This document shows, in pieces, positions 36,432 through 44,454 of a stretch of DNA of 64,000 nucleotides (its first letter is position 1; the number at the start of each line of letters is the position of its first letter). Source of the stretch: Gelidibacter salicanalis (GTDB lineage: Bacteria > Bacteroidota > Bacteroidia > Flavobacteriales > Flavobacteriaceae); contig NZ_VORX01000003.1 in the NCBI RefSeq assembly GCF_007997285.1, positions 124,001-188,000 of the forward strand, given 5' to 3'. The notes under the pieces were generated by a model. It was not told the origin of the DNA. It made no database searches and saw only the letters and a list, made by a program, of their open reading frames with translations. The position numbers and the translations under genes were made by a program.

Positions 36432-37880
36432 TTACCCGACAGAACCTTCTAAACTAATCTCCAATAATTTTTGTGCTTCTACAGCAAATTCCATTGGAAG
36501 CTTATTCAAAACTTCTTTACTAAAACCATTCACAATTAAGGCAATGGCTTTTTCAGTATCAATGCCACGTTGGTTACAGTAAAAAATCTGGTCTTCACCA
36601 ATTTTACTAGTAGTTGCCTCGTGTTCAATGATTGATGATTTGTTCTTCACTTCAATATAAGGGAAGGTATGCGCGCCACAATCATTCCCCATCAGTAAAC
36701 TATCACACTGCGAGAAATTACGTGCATTCTCAGCTCTAGCGCTAATTTGAACCAAACCTCTATACGAGTTTTGAGATTTACCTGCAGAAATTCCTTTGGA
36801 AATAATGGTCGATTTGGTGTTTTTACCCAAATGGATCATTTTAGTTCCGGTATCCGCTTGCTGGTAATTATTAGTCACTGCTATAGAATAAAATTCGCCT
36901 ACTGAATTATCTCCTTTTAAGATACAACTTGGGTACTTCCAGGTAATGGCAGAACCCGTTTCTACCTGTGTCCAAGAGATTTTAGCATTTTTCTCACACA
37001 AGCCTCTTTTAGTAACGAAGTTAAAAACCCCACCCTTGCCTTCTGAGTTTCCTGGGAACCAGTTCTGAACGGTTGAATATTTAATTTCAGCGTCATCCAT
37101 GGCAATCAATTCTACCACTGCGGCGTGCAACTGATTTTCATCTCTACTTGGTGCGGTACAACCTTCCAAATAGCTTACATAACTACCTTCATCGGCAATA
37201 ACCAAGGTCCGTTCAAATTGACCTGTGTTGGCTTGATTGATTCGGAAATAGGTGGACAATTCCATTGGGCAACGTACGCCTTTAGGGATGTAACAGAAAC
37301 TACCGTCACTAAATACTGCCGAGTTTAAAGCGGCGTAAAAATTGTCCTTTTGAGGTACTACAGTACCAATATGTTTTCTGACCAGTTCAGGATGCTCTTT
37401 AATAGCCTCACTCATCGAGCAGAAAATAATTCCTTTCTCATTAAGAGTTTTCTTAAAAGTGGTCGCTACAGAAACGGAGTCAATCACCACGTCCATTGCA
37501 ACACCTGCCAAAGCTTTTTGCTCATCAAGAGAAATTCCTAGTTTTTTAAAGGTTTCTAGCAATTCCGGGTCAACCTCATCCAAACTGTCATATTTCGGTT
37601 TTGTATTGGGAGCAGAATAGTAAGAAATAGATTGAAAATCTGGTTTTACGTAATTAACGTTGGCCCACTCTGGCTCAATCATTTCTTCCCAAGCACGGAA
37701 CGCTTCCAAACGCCAGTCTGTCATCCATTCTGGCTCTTCTTTCTTCAATGAGATCGCGCGAACGACATCTTCATTTAAACCAATAGGAAACGTGTCAGAC
37801 TCAATATCTGTGTAAAAACCATATTCGTATTCCTTGGTTTTTAATTCTTCTCTTAAATCGTCTTCTGTGTATTTCGTCAT
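36432..37880 (-). CDS. sufB: SUF scaffold subunit SufB
   Basis: 482 residues, the usual length. SufB carries the cluster-building site of the SufBC2D complex. The family is evident from [16 protein letters not shown], the [21 protein letters not shown] type segment (split here as GCTAPSRDE and [11 protein letters not shown]), [30 protein letters not shown] and [17 protein letters not shown]. It follows the SufA-type gene after 51 bases in the same operon. Confidence 0.97.
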   Translation of the reverse strand: MTKYTEDDLREELKTKEYEYGFYTDIESDTFPIGLNEDVVRAISLKKEEPEWMTDWRLEAFRAWEEMIEPEWANVNYVKPDFQSISYYSAPNTKPKYDSLDEVDPELLETFKKLGISLDEQKALAGVAMDVVIDSVSVATTFKKTLNEKGIIFCSMSEAIKEHPELVRKHIGTVVPQKDNFYAALNSAVFSDGSFCYIPKGVRCPMELSTYFRINQANTGQFERTLVIADEGSYVSYLEGCTAPSRDENQLHAAVVELIAMDDAEIKYSTVQNWFPGNSEGKGGVFNFVTKRGLCEKNAKISWTQVETGSAITWKYPSCILKGDNSVGEFYSIAVTNNYQQADTGTKMIHLGKNTKSTIISKGISAGKSQNSYRGLVQISARAENARNFSQCDSLLMGNDCGAHTFPYIEVKNKSSIIEHEATTSKIGEDQIFYCNQRGIDTEKAIALIVNGFSKEVLNKLPMEFAVEAQKLLEISLEGSVG

Positions 37881-37931
37881 GTCATTTTCATTAATTATTC
37901 AACGCCTTCCGTTCTGGAAGATTGGAGGGAT

Positions 37932-38261
37932 TTAAAGGGAAAATGATTCCCCACATCCGCAGGTACGATTGGCATTTGGATTGTTAAAAACAAAGCCCGC
38001 ACCGTTCAACCCACCGGAATATTCCAGGGTTGTACCAATTAGGTATAAAAAGCTCTTCTTGTCGACAATAATTCTGACGCCATTATCTTCGAAAATTTTA
38101 TCCTCATTATCTTGTGATTTGTCAAACTTCAAATCATATGATAAACCCGAACAACCACCACTTTTTACAGCAACGCGTACAAAGTCGGTTGACGTGTTAT
38201 AGCCGTCTTCAGTCATTAGTTCAACGAGCTTCTTTTTCGCTGTTTCAGATACTTTTATCAT
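37932..38261 (-). CDS. sufA: A-type Fe-S carrier (HesB/IscA/SufA)
   Basis: 109 residues, cytosolic. A-type carriers accept Fe-S clusters from the scaffold and hand them to apoproteins. The three conserved cysteines are present: GGCSGLSY and the C-terminal CGCGESF. It is the first gene of the suf operon and has its own promoter box. I use the name sufA for its operon position; by sequence alone IscA or ErpA would be equally fitting. Confidence 0.93.
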   Translation of the reverse strand: MIKVSETAKKKLVELMTEDGYNTSTDFVRVAVKSGGCSGLSYDLKFDKSQDNEDKIFEDNGVRIIVDKKSFLYLIGTTLEYSGGLNGAGFVFNNPNANRTCGCGESFSL

Positions 38262-38291
38262 TCGTTATATAGATTATTTCTAAATAGTCTA

Positions 38292-38299
38292 CAAATATA
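38292..38299 (-). promoter_or_regulatory. Putative -7 box of the suf operon
   Basis: Minus-strand TATATTTG matches TAnnTTTG, 30 bases upstream of the sufA-type ATG. Candidate CAA (TTG) triplets upstream are at wider than usual spacing. No Fur-like or IscR-like operator was recognised. Confidence 0.5.
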
Positions 38300-38400
38300 C
38301 AACTTAAGAAGTGTTTTACCATACAACCAATCATTATATTAGTAAATGGTAGGATAGCATAATACAGATGATGGGTATAATAATTTTACGATAAAAACGC

Positions 38401-38429
38401 TTGTATTACTGGGCTAATTGATAAATTTG
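38401..38429 (+). promoter_or_regulatory. Promoter of thiL, leaderless geometry
   Basis: TTG at 38401-38403, an 18-base spacer, then TAAATTTG at 38422-38429: a full match to the Bacteroidetes -33/-7 consensus. Only five bases separate the -7 box from the thiL ATG at 38435, so the transcript should begin at or within a base or two of the start codon. Confidence 0.75.
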
Positions 38430-38434
38430 CAGTT

Positions 38435-39484
38435 ATGATAGAAGATAAAAACCAACAACGTACGTCCTTGGCTGACTTGGGTGAATTTGGACTGATTGAC
38501 CATTTGACCAAACATATTGAAATTACTCAAAAATCGACCGTAAAAGGGATTGGCGATGATGCTGCTGTTTTGGATTTTAAATCAAAACATGTGGTCGTCA
38601 GCACCGATTTATTGGTAGAACACGTTCATTTTGATCTCAGCTATATGCCACTTAAGCATTTAGGCTATAAAGCGATTATGGTAAATCTATCAGACATCTA
38701 TGCGATGAACGCGACTGCAAGTCAGGTGACCGTATCAATTGCTGTCTCCAACAGGTTTCCGCTGGAAGCCATAGAAGAATTGTACGCCGGGTTTGAAGCG
38801 GCAGCGACATTATATGATATTGATATTGTTGGTGGAGACACCACGTCATCCACTACCGGTTTAATAATTTCAGTGACCGCTATTGGAGAGGTCAACAAAA
38901 AGGATGTGGTGTATAGAAGTGGTGCCAAACCTAATGATTTATTGGTGGTTACTGGCGATTTAGGTGCGGCATATATGGGCTTTCAGGTGTTGCAACGGGA
39001 GAAGGAAGTCTTTAAGGTGAACCCAAACAACCAACCGGATTTAGATCCGTACACCTATATCGTAGAACGCCAATTAAAACCGGAGGCGCGTAAGGATATT
39101 GTTAAATTGTTGAAAGAGTTAAAGGTGAAGCCTACTTCTATGATTGATATTAGCGACGGGCTTTCTTCTGAAATTATCCATTTATGCAAACAAAGTAATG
39201 TAGGGGCTGAACTGTATGAAGATAAAATTCCTTTAGACCCGCAAGTAATTTCTACCTGCGAAGAGTTTAATCTGGACAGTACGACCATTGCACTTAACGG
39301 GGGTGAAGACTACGAATTATTAATGACCATTTCTCAAGAGGATTTCCCTAAAATAAAAGGCAACCCGAATTTAACTGTTATTGGGTATATCACGGAAAAG
39401 GAACGCGGAATGCATTTAGTAACCCGTGGCGAAACATTGGTCCCTATCATTGCCAAAGGCTGGAACGCCCTAAATGATCAATAA
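38435..39484 (+). CDS. thiL: Thiamine-monophosphate kinase ThiL
   Basis: 349 residues. ThiL phosphorylates thiamine monophosphate to the cofactor thiamine diphosphate. The family is clear from IGDDAAVLDF, STDLLVEHVHFDLSYM, MVNLSDIYAM and the MIDISDGLSSE and NGGEDYELL motifs that bind Mg-ATP. It stands alone, with no other thi gene near. Its stop overlaps the stop of the convergent zinc-ribbon gene by seven bases. Confidence 0.97.
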   Translation: MIEDKNQQRTSLADLGEFGLIDHLTKHIEITQKSTVKGIGDDAAVLDFKSKHVVVSTDLLVEHVHFDLSYMPLKHLGYKAIMVNLSDIYAMNATASQVTVSIAVSNRFPLEAIEELYAGFEAAATLYDIDIVGGDTTSSTTGLIISVTAIGEVNKKDVVYRSGAKPNDLLVVTGDLGAAYMGFQVLQREKEVFKVNPNNQPDLDPYTYIVERQLKPEARKDIVKLLKELKVKPTSMIDISDGLSSEIIHLCKQSNVGAELYEDKIPLDPQVISTCEEFNLDSTTIALNGGEDYELLMTISQEDFPKIKGNPNLTVIGYITEKERGMHLVTRGETLVPIIAKGWNALNDQ

Positions 39485-39696
39485 ACCGGCTGTTTCAATT
39501 TCTTTCGTTTATTATAGAGCACTTTTAAAGTCTTGTTGATCTCGCGTCGCTTATCGGTTAACGGAATCAGCTCTCCTTGATCACTGGTGGTGTAATGTTT
39601 GCCACACTGTGAACAGGTATATTCTTTAACGAACTTTGTAATTTCGTTTTTTATAATCAAATCGTGATTAAATAATCTGCAATATAAATTTTTCAA
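39478..39696 (-). CDS. Zinc-ribbon microprotein A
   Basis: 72 residues. Pattern: YCRLFNHD, then VKEYTCSQCGKHYTT, then LTDKRREINKTLKVLYNKRKK. A single CxxC pair plus the upstream Cys and His (YCxLFxH) could bind one zinc ion; the C terminus is a basic helix. It is paralogous to the 87-residue protein encoded at 39871-40134, with the same spacing of all these elements, which is the main reason to accept the gene. The start must be TTG at 39694-39696, since a stop lies two codons upstream and no ATG is available before the conserved YC. The function is unknown. It resembles short phage/DUF1660-like Zn proteins. Confidence 0.7.
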   Translation of the reverse strand: MKNLYCRLFNHDLIIKNEITKFVKEYTCSQCGKHYTTSDQGELIPLTDKRREINKTLKVLYNKRKKLKQPVY

Positions 39697-39870
39697 AACT
39701 CAATTTTTTTACAACTTCCACATGATAACCAAAACGAATGAATTTCGAAAAAATTATGTGTTAAGATTGTAATAAATGAAAGATTACAAATAGTAATAAA
39801 ACTGACATTTTCAAAAGTACAGAGGACGTAATTACAAACAGGTAATTTGCGGTTTTTATATCCGTTGAGG

Positions 39871-40134
39871 TTAATAGGCCGAAGCATTAAAGACATGCGC
39901 TCCTGAACGTTCCAATCGGCGGCTATACATCTCCTCTAATATGGAATTGATTTCCTTAAACTTTGGGGTCAACTCGGTCAAATCGCCATTACTATTAGTG
40001 GTCAGTTGTTTTTTACAACATCCGCAGGTATATTCCTTGACGTATGAAGTGACGTTTTTTGTAACCTTATAGTTATGACCAAAAAGGTAACAATACAATT
40101 GTAACGGGGCCGCAACATTTTTCGTAGTTTTCAT
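39871..40134 (-). CDS. Zinc-ribbon microprotein B
   Basis: 87 residues with an ATG start. Pattern: YCYLFGHNY, VKEYTCGCCKKQLTT, LTPKFKEINSILEEMY. It shares the YCxLFxH, VKEYTCxxCxK, TT, LTxxxxEIN skeleton with microprotein A at 39478-39696, 174 bases downstream. It differs in a longer N terminus and in a C-terminal tail (HVFNASAY) instead of the basic end. The pair looks like an old tandem duplication. A role as nucleic-acid or protein-binding adaptor is only a guess. The gene lies 62 bases downstream of the alpha/beta hydrolase start region on the same strand as that gene's continuation. Confidence 0.75.
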   Translation of the reverse strand: MKTTKNVAAPLQLYCYLFGHNYKVTKNVTSYVKEYTCGCCKKQLTTNSNGDLTELTPKFKEINSILEEMYSRRLERSGAHVFNASAY

Positions 40135-40196
40135 GGTGGTCTGGGTTAGAGCAGACTAACTTAGAAAAAAATATCAGAAAAAGACGCCAAAGAACA

Positions 40197-40973
40197 TTAT
40201 TTTTCGATAAACCGCATAATATGGTAAGTTAATTCTTCTTTATTTTCAATATAAGACATGTGTCCGTCAGGAAAATCGATAATTTCAACATTTAGAGACT
40301 TTAACTCTTCGCTTACTGAATCATACTCTAAAACAGGGTCTTTACGCCCAAGAATGGCCAATTTTGGAACCGTTAATTTTTTGAGCAACGCACTTCTATC
40401 CTCGCGTATTTTCATCCCTTCCAAAGCCGCGACGATCCCCTGAACGGGTAAACCCATGGCCACCATCTTAATACGCTCAATTTCTCCGTCAAACTGTTCG
40501 CGATTATCGGGACTGAACAAATTGCCAATTGACATTCTGATAAAATTTTTGTGATTGTATTTGACCGCCTCAATTGCCCGATCTCTATTGTTCTGCTTTT
40601 CTGGAGAATCAGCAAACGGCGACGAGTTCATCAAGCACAACTTCGCCACGCTTTTGGGATAGGCTTCCGCCAGCGCTAAAGCCACATAGCCTCCCATGGA
40701 ATGTCCGATTATCACTAATTGTTCAATTTTTAAATGGTTCAATACTGCTTGAACTGCCTCGGCCATCTGCTCCATCGTATGGAGATAACCCAAACACCCG
40801 GTGGCGCCATGTCCTAAAAGATCAATGGTAATTACGCGGTAGTTTTTAGTAAGGGTGGGAATCAACTCCTGCCACATTACTGAAGTTTCCAGAAATCCAT
40901 GTAGCAATACCACTGGTACTCCTTGGCCTTGATCCTGATAAAAAACTGGAATGTCTTTGTACTCTAATCTCAT
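40197..40973 (-). CDS. Alpha/beta-fold hydrolase
   Basis: 258 residues, cytosolic, no signal peptide. The oxyanion loop VVLLHGFLETS, nucleophile elbow IGHSMGG, acidic residue in LGRKDPVLEYD and catalytic His in DGHMSYIENKEE form a complete Ser-Asp-His triad. Close relatives include esterases and haloperoxidase-like or MhpC/BioH-type hydrolases; the substrate cannot be told. It has its own promoter box and lies upstream of the zinc-ribbon microprotein genes on the same strand, 62 bases from microprotein B. Confidence 0.9.
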   Translation of the reverse strand: MRLEYKDIPVFYQDQGQGVPVVLLHGFLETSVMWQELIPTLTKNYRVITIDLLGHGATGCLGYLHTMEQMAEAVQAVLNHLKIEQLVIIGHSMGGYVALALAEAYPKSVAKLCLMNSSPFADSPEKQNNRDRAIEAVKYNHKNFIRMSIGNLFSPDNREQFDGEIERIKMVAMGLPVQGIVAALEGMKIREDRSALLKKLTVPKLAILGRKDPVLEYDSVSEELKSLNVEIIDFPDGHMSYIENKEELTYHIMRFIEK

Positions 40974-40990
40974 ATTTCATCTATATTCGG

Positions 40991-40998
40991 CAAATATA
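40991..40998 (-). promoter_or_regulatory. Putative -7 box of the hydrolase gene
   Basis: Minus-strand TATATTTG, an exact TAnnTTTG match, 17 bases before the ATG at 40973. The -33 element is unclear. Confidence 0.5.
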
Positions 40999-41054
40999 TG
41001 TTTTAGTCTTTAGTTGACCTTAAGGTGTTGGCTATCAAAATAAGATTATGCACT

Positions 41055-42338
41055 ATGAATAAAAGTAAAGACATCTTTATTACTGGTTTCGCATTGTTCT
41101 CAATGTTTTTTGGAGCTGGAAACTTAATATTGCCGCCATTCTTAGGATTTCAGGCCGGAGAAGCATGGTTATTGATCACCATAGGTTTCGTTATTACCGC
41201 TGTGATTATCCCTATTTTAGGCATCGTGGCCCACGCCAGATTACAAGGCACCATGTACGATTTTGGCAAAAAAGTATCACCAATTTTCAGCGTTGTTTAT
41301 TGCTTTATCGTGTACGGCATTTGCTTACTGCTTCCCGGTCCTAGAACTGCCTCGGTAACTCACGAAATGGCCATTGCTCCTTTCTTTAATAGCAGCAGTC
41401 TTTTAACGAGCAGCATTTATTTTATTCTGGTTTTTATTTTTGTGATGAATCGCTCCAAAGTGTTGGATTTATTAGGCAAGTATCTCACGCCCATCATCAT
41501 CATGATTTTATTGGCCATTATCGGGATTGCTATTTTCGCATCGCCAGGTGCAGTGCAACCTACCCGTTTTAGCACACCATTGGTGGATGGTGTTTTGGAA
41601 GGGTACCAAACCTTTGATGCCATTGCCGCAATGGTTGTTGGTGCGGTGCTGATCATCTCCATAAATTTAAAAAATTCCAGTCCCGCTGCAGACAAACAGC
41701 AACTTATATTTAAAGCTGGCTTATTGGCTGGCTTTGGTTTGTTCATCATTTATACGGGCCTAATTTTAATTGGTGCATTGCACAATACAGAGTTCCCGGA
41801 AGATGTATCACGATCGGCTTTATTATTAGGTTTGGGACACAAAACTTTGGGAACAGCGGGAGCAAGTTTATTAAGCGTTCTTATTGCCTTGGCCTGTTTC
41901 ACCACTGCCGTGGGTATTGTAACTGGTACGGCAGATTATTTAAAGGGCTTGTTTCACAACTCGAAAACCGTTTATACCATCACGGCCATCATTGGGAGTT
42001 TAATGGGCATTGTAATGGGCCAATTTGACGTGAAATACATTATAGATGTAGCTATCCCTGCCCTGATGTTTATTTATCCAATCACCATTATTTTGATTTT
42101 ATTGAACGTCATACCTGAAAAATGGGCCTCAGCCTTGGTGTTTAAAAGTGTAGTGATTACCGCTTTTATCTTTAGCATTCCAGATTTTCTGAAGATTTTG
42201 GCGCCATCTGAAGGTTTAACATCCATTATTAATGCCATTCCTCTCGCCTCTTATAATTTGGGATGGATTATTCCTTCCATACTTATGTTCATGCTACTCA
42301 ACATGTATCGCCATTTTAATCCTTCAAACGCTTCATAA
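41055..42338 (+). CDS. brnQ: Branched-chain amino acid:cation symporter BrnQ
   Basis: 427 residues with about 12 hydrophobic segments. The LIVCS-family start (GFALFSMFFGAGNLILPPFLG) and PGPRTASVTHEMA are diagnostic. It imports leucine, isoleucine and valine with sodium or proton. The ATG at 41055 was chosen over a TTG ten codons upstream because the family begins just before the first helix. The last 23 bases overlap the 3' end of the convergent ACT-domain gene. Confidence 0.94.
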   Translation: MNKSKDIFITGFALFSMFFGAGNLILPPFLGFQAGEAWLLITIGFVITAVIIPILGIVAHARLQGTMYDFGKKVSPIFSVVYCFIVYGICLLLPGPRTASVTHEMAIAPFFNSSSLLTSSIYFILVFIFVMNRSKVLDLLGKYLTPIIIMILLAIIGIAIFASPGAVQPTRFSTPLVDGVLEGYQTFDAIAAMVVGAVLIISINLKNSSPAADKQQLIFKAGLLAGFGLFIIYTGLILIGALHNTEFPEDVSRSALLLGLGHKTLGTAGASLLSVLIALACFTTAVGIVTGTADYLKGLFHNSKTVYTITAIIGSLMGIVMGQFDVKYIIDVAIPALMFIYPITIILILLNVIPEKWASALVFKSVVITAFIFSIPDFLKILAPSEGLTSIINAIPLASYNLGWIIPSILMFMLLNMYRHFNPSNAS

Positions 42339-42972
42339 CTGAAAATGCACGGTCTACCACGTCATCCTCAACAAGAATTGTAAATTCGTTAGTAGTGGAA
42401 ACAACCTCATAAAGCGCAATCCCTTCCCAAGCCAACCGTTTAAATATCTGATAATAAAGCCCGGTTACTTTGCTATTGTCTGATGGCAAACTGATGGTGA
42501 TTGCTGAGAGTTCTGCTTTCTCTCCAAGCAACACTTCAAATTGAAAACTCTTCAGGACGTCCAATCGCTGAGCGGAGGAAATAATGATATTGCTTTCATA
42601 AATACCCCTTGTAAATGCATAAAACACATTGGACATGCCGTCCATCTCGCGCATAATTTTTGAGTGGCTATGGATTAGGGTTTTGGAATTCTGAAATGTA
42701 AAATCGGTAAGATTGGAGCGCACGGTGATATCACCCAGATTTTGTAGGACACGCTTCAATTTTAACGAACTCCCAAGATCTATGGGCGGTTGGTAACGGC
42801 GCAAAGCCATCATGACCGCTCCCTCTTTCACCGGCTTTTTGAGCAGATTGCTAATCGTTGGCGCCAGTTCTTCAGCCAAAGCCGAATAGTTGATGATGCC
42901 GCGTGAAATGGCCTCTTCCAAAAATGGTTGGGCTAATAATAGCTCTTGAACGCAAGCAGCAATGGTTTTCAT
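42316..42972 (-). CDS. ACT-domain protein next to aspartate kinase
   Basis: 218 residues, cytosolic. The N-terminal third is helical (YSALAEELAPTISNLL, VKEGAVMMALRRY) and resembles the DNA-binding-like part of predicted ACT-type amino-acid regulators (COG2150-like). The C-terminal ~70 residues form an ACT domain (LSAITISLPSDNSKVTGLYY through FTILVEDDVVDRAF) like those of aspartate kinases. It faces lysC across a 104-base divergent gap, which suggests it senses an amino acid and affects lysC or its product. This is inference from position and domain. It lacks any kinase domain. Confidence 0.78.
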   Translation of the reverse strand: MKTIAACVQELLLAQPFLEEAISRGIINYSALAEELAPTISNLLKKPVKEGAVMMALRRYQPPIDLGSSLKLKRVLQNLGDITVRSNLTDFTFQNSKTLIHSHSKIMREMDGMSNVFYAFTRGIYESNIIISSAQRLDVLKSFQFEVLLGEKAELSAITISLPSDNSKVTGLYYQIFKRLAWEGIALYEVVSTTNEFTILVEDDVVDRAFSVMKRLKD

Positions 42973-43076
42973 TTGTTAATTATATAACATTTTGTGTAAA
43001 ATTAGTCAAAAATTTTAATTTCTATGGATATGTGATGGACAGCTTCTATTTTCGCTCGATTAAAATTTATACTATT

Positions 43077-44399
43077 ATGCTTGTATTAAAATTTGGAGGC
43101 ACCTCTGTTGGCTCGATTGAAAACATGACCAATGTCAAAAATATCATTAATGATGGTCAACGTAAAGTTGTGGTGCTCTCTGCCATGTCAGGGACTACCA
43201 ATACCTTGGTTACAATTTCAGAATGTATTAAATTCAAGGAATTGGACAACGCCATCGATCTCATTTCTGATTTGCACACCACCTACACCCAAACAGTGCA
43301 GAATTTAATTACTAACGCCGCCATAAAACTTGAAGTGCAGACCTATGTCAACACTATTTTTGCCTCATTAAAGACTGCTGTCAACACCAACTACTCCCCC
43401 TTGTTAAGCAATAAAATCATTTCCCAAGGCGAATTGCTCTCTACATTTATCTTCAGTCGTTTTTTAAAACAAGAAGGCTTAAAAGCGTGCTTACTGCCCG
43501 CCTTAGAATTTATGCGAATTGATAAATTTAACGAACCGGATAATTTTTATATCCGTCAAAATTTTAACCGCAGTATTGACCAACAACCAGACGCAGACAT
43601 TTACATCACCCAAGGCTTTATATGTTTGGATGCTGATGGCCAAGTAGCCAATTTACAACGTGGGGGGAGTGATTATACCGCAACAATTATCGGTGCGGCG
43701 CTAAACGCTAGTGAAGTACAAATCTGGACGGATATTGACGGCTTCCATAATAACGATCCGCGTTTTGTACCAGATACCCATGCCATTTCCAACTTATCGT
43801 TTGACGAGGCTGCGGAGTTGGCGTATTTTGGCGCTAAAATTCTACACCCTCAAACCGTGATGCCTGTTAGAGAACTGGATATTCCTGTGCGATTAAAAAA
43901 TACATTATCTCCATCGTCCCACGGCACCTTAATTACCAACGCTATTCATGGCGAAGGTATCAAAGCCATAGCTGCCAAAGATGGGATTACGGCCATTAAA
44001 ATAAAATCTGCCAGAATGCTTTTGGCACACGGTTTCCTAAAGAAAGTATTTGAAATTTTTGAGAAATACGAAACGTCTATCGATATGATTACGACTTCAG
44101 AAATTGCGGTTTCGCTCACTATAGACGACACCAAAAATCTATCTGGCATTGTTGAAGAATTAGAAAAATTTGCGATGGTTGAAGTTGATGAATTTAGAAC
44201 CATTGTTTGTTTGGTGGGCAACCATATTGTGTATCATGCTGACACTCCTAAACTGTTCCAGATTCTGCAAGATGTGAATGTCCGGATGATTTCTTACGGC
44301 GGTAGTAATAATAACATTTCGCTGCTGATCAATACTAGTGATAAGGTGGAGACCTTAAGAAAACTTAACCGCTATGTATTTCATTTGGTGCCGGCCTAA
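43077..44399 (+). CDS. lysC: Aspartate kinase
   Basis: 440 residues. It phosphorylates aspartate, the entry to lysine, threonine and methionine synthesis. The amino-acid-kinase domain begins with VLKFGGTSVGS and includes SQGELLST, RGGSDYTATIIGAAL and WTDIDGFHNNDPR. Two C-terminal ACT domains (about 300-440) provide feedback control (MIKSARMLL-like segment and RMISYGGSNNNIS). I chose the ATG at 43077, since the 58 codons upstream do not match the family. No homoserine dehydrogenase domain is fused. A strong terminator follows. Confidence 0.95.
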   Translation: MLVLKFGGTSVGSIENMTNVKNIINDGQRKVVVLSAMSGTTNTLVTISECIKFKELDNAIDLISDLHTTYTQTVQNLITNAAIKLEVQTYVNTIFASLKTAVNTNYSPLLSNKIISQGELLSTFIFSRFLKQEGLKACLLPALEFMRIDKFNEPDNFYIRQNFNRSIDQQPDADIYITQGFICLDADGQVANLQRGGSDYTATIIGAALNASEVQIWTDIDGFHNNDPRFVPDTHAISNLSFDEAAELAYFGAKILHPQTVMPVRELDIPVRLKNTLSPSSHGTLITNAIHGEGIKAIAAKDGITAIKIKSARMLLAHGFLKKVFEIFEKYETSIDMITTSEIAVSLTIDDTKNLSGIVEELEKFAMVEVDEFRTIVCLVGNHIVYHADTPKLFQILQDVNVRMISYGGSNNNISLLINTSDKVETLRKLNRYVFHLVPA

Positions 44400-44417
44400 C
44401 TCAGACATCAATTAAAA

Positions 44418-44451
44418 ATAATAGAGGCACTTTTTCAAGTGCCTCTATTAT
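44418..44451. terminator. Bidirectional terminator between lysC and pepP
   Basis: Fifteen-base perfect stem (44418-44432 pairing with 44437-44451, core AGAGGCACTT / AAGTGCCTCT) with a TTTC loop. The stops of lysC and pepP flank it, so it can serve both convergent genes. Confidence 0.9.
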
Positions 44452-44454
44452 TAT

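Noticed and set aside
39693-39896. 67-codon minus-strand frame between the two zinc-ribbon genes
   Set aside because: It overlaps both paralogous genes, has a composition unlike protein (many Phe, Ile, Thr, Ser from AT-rich DNA) and no motif.
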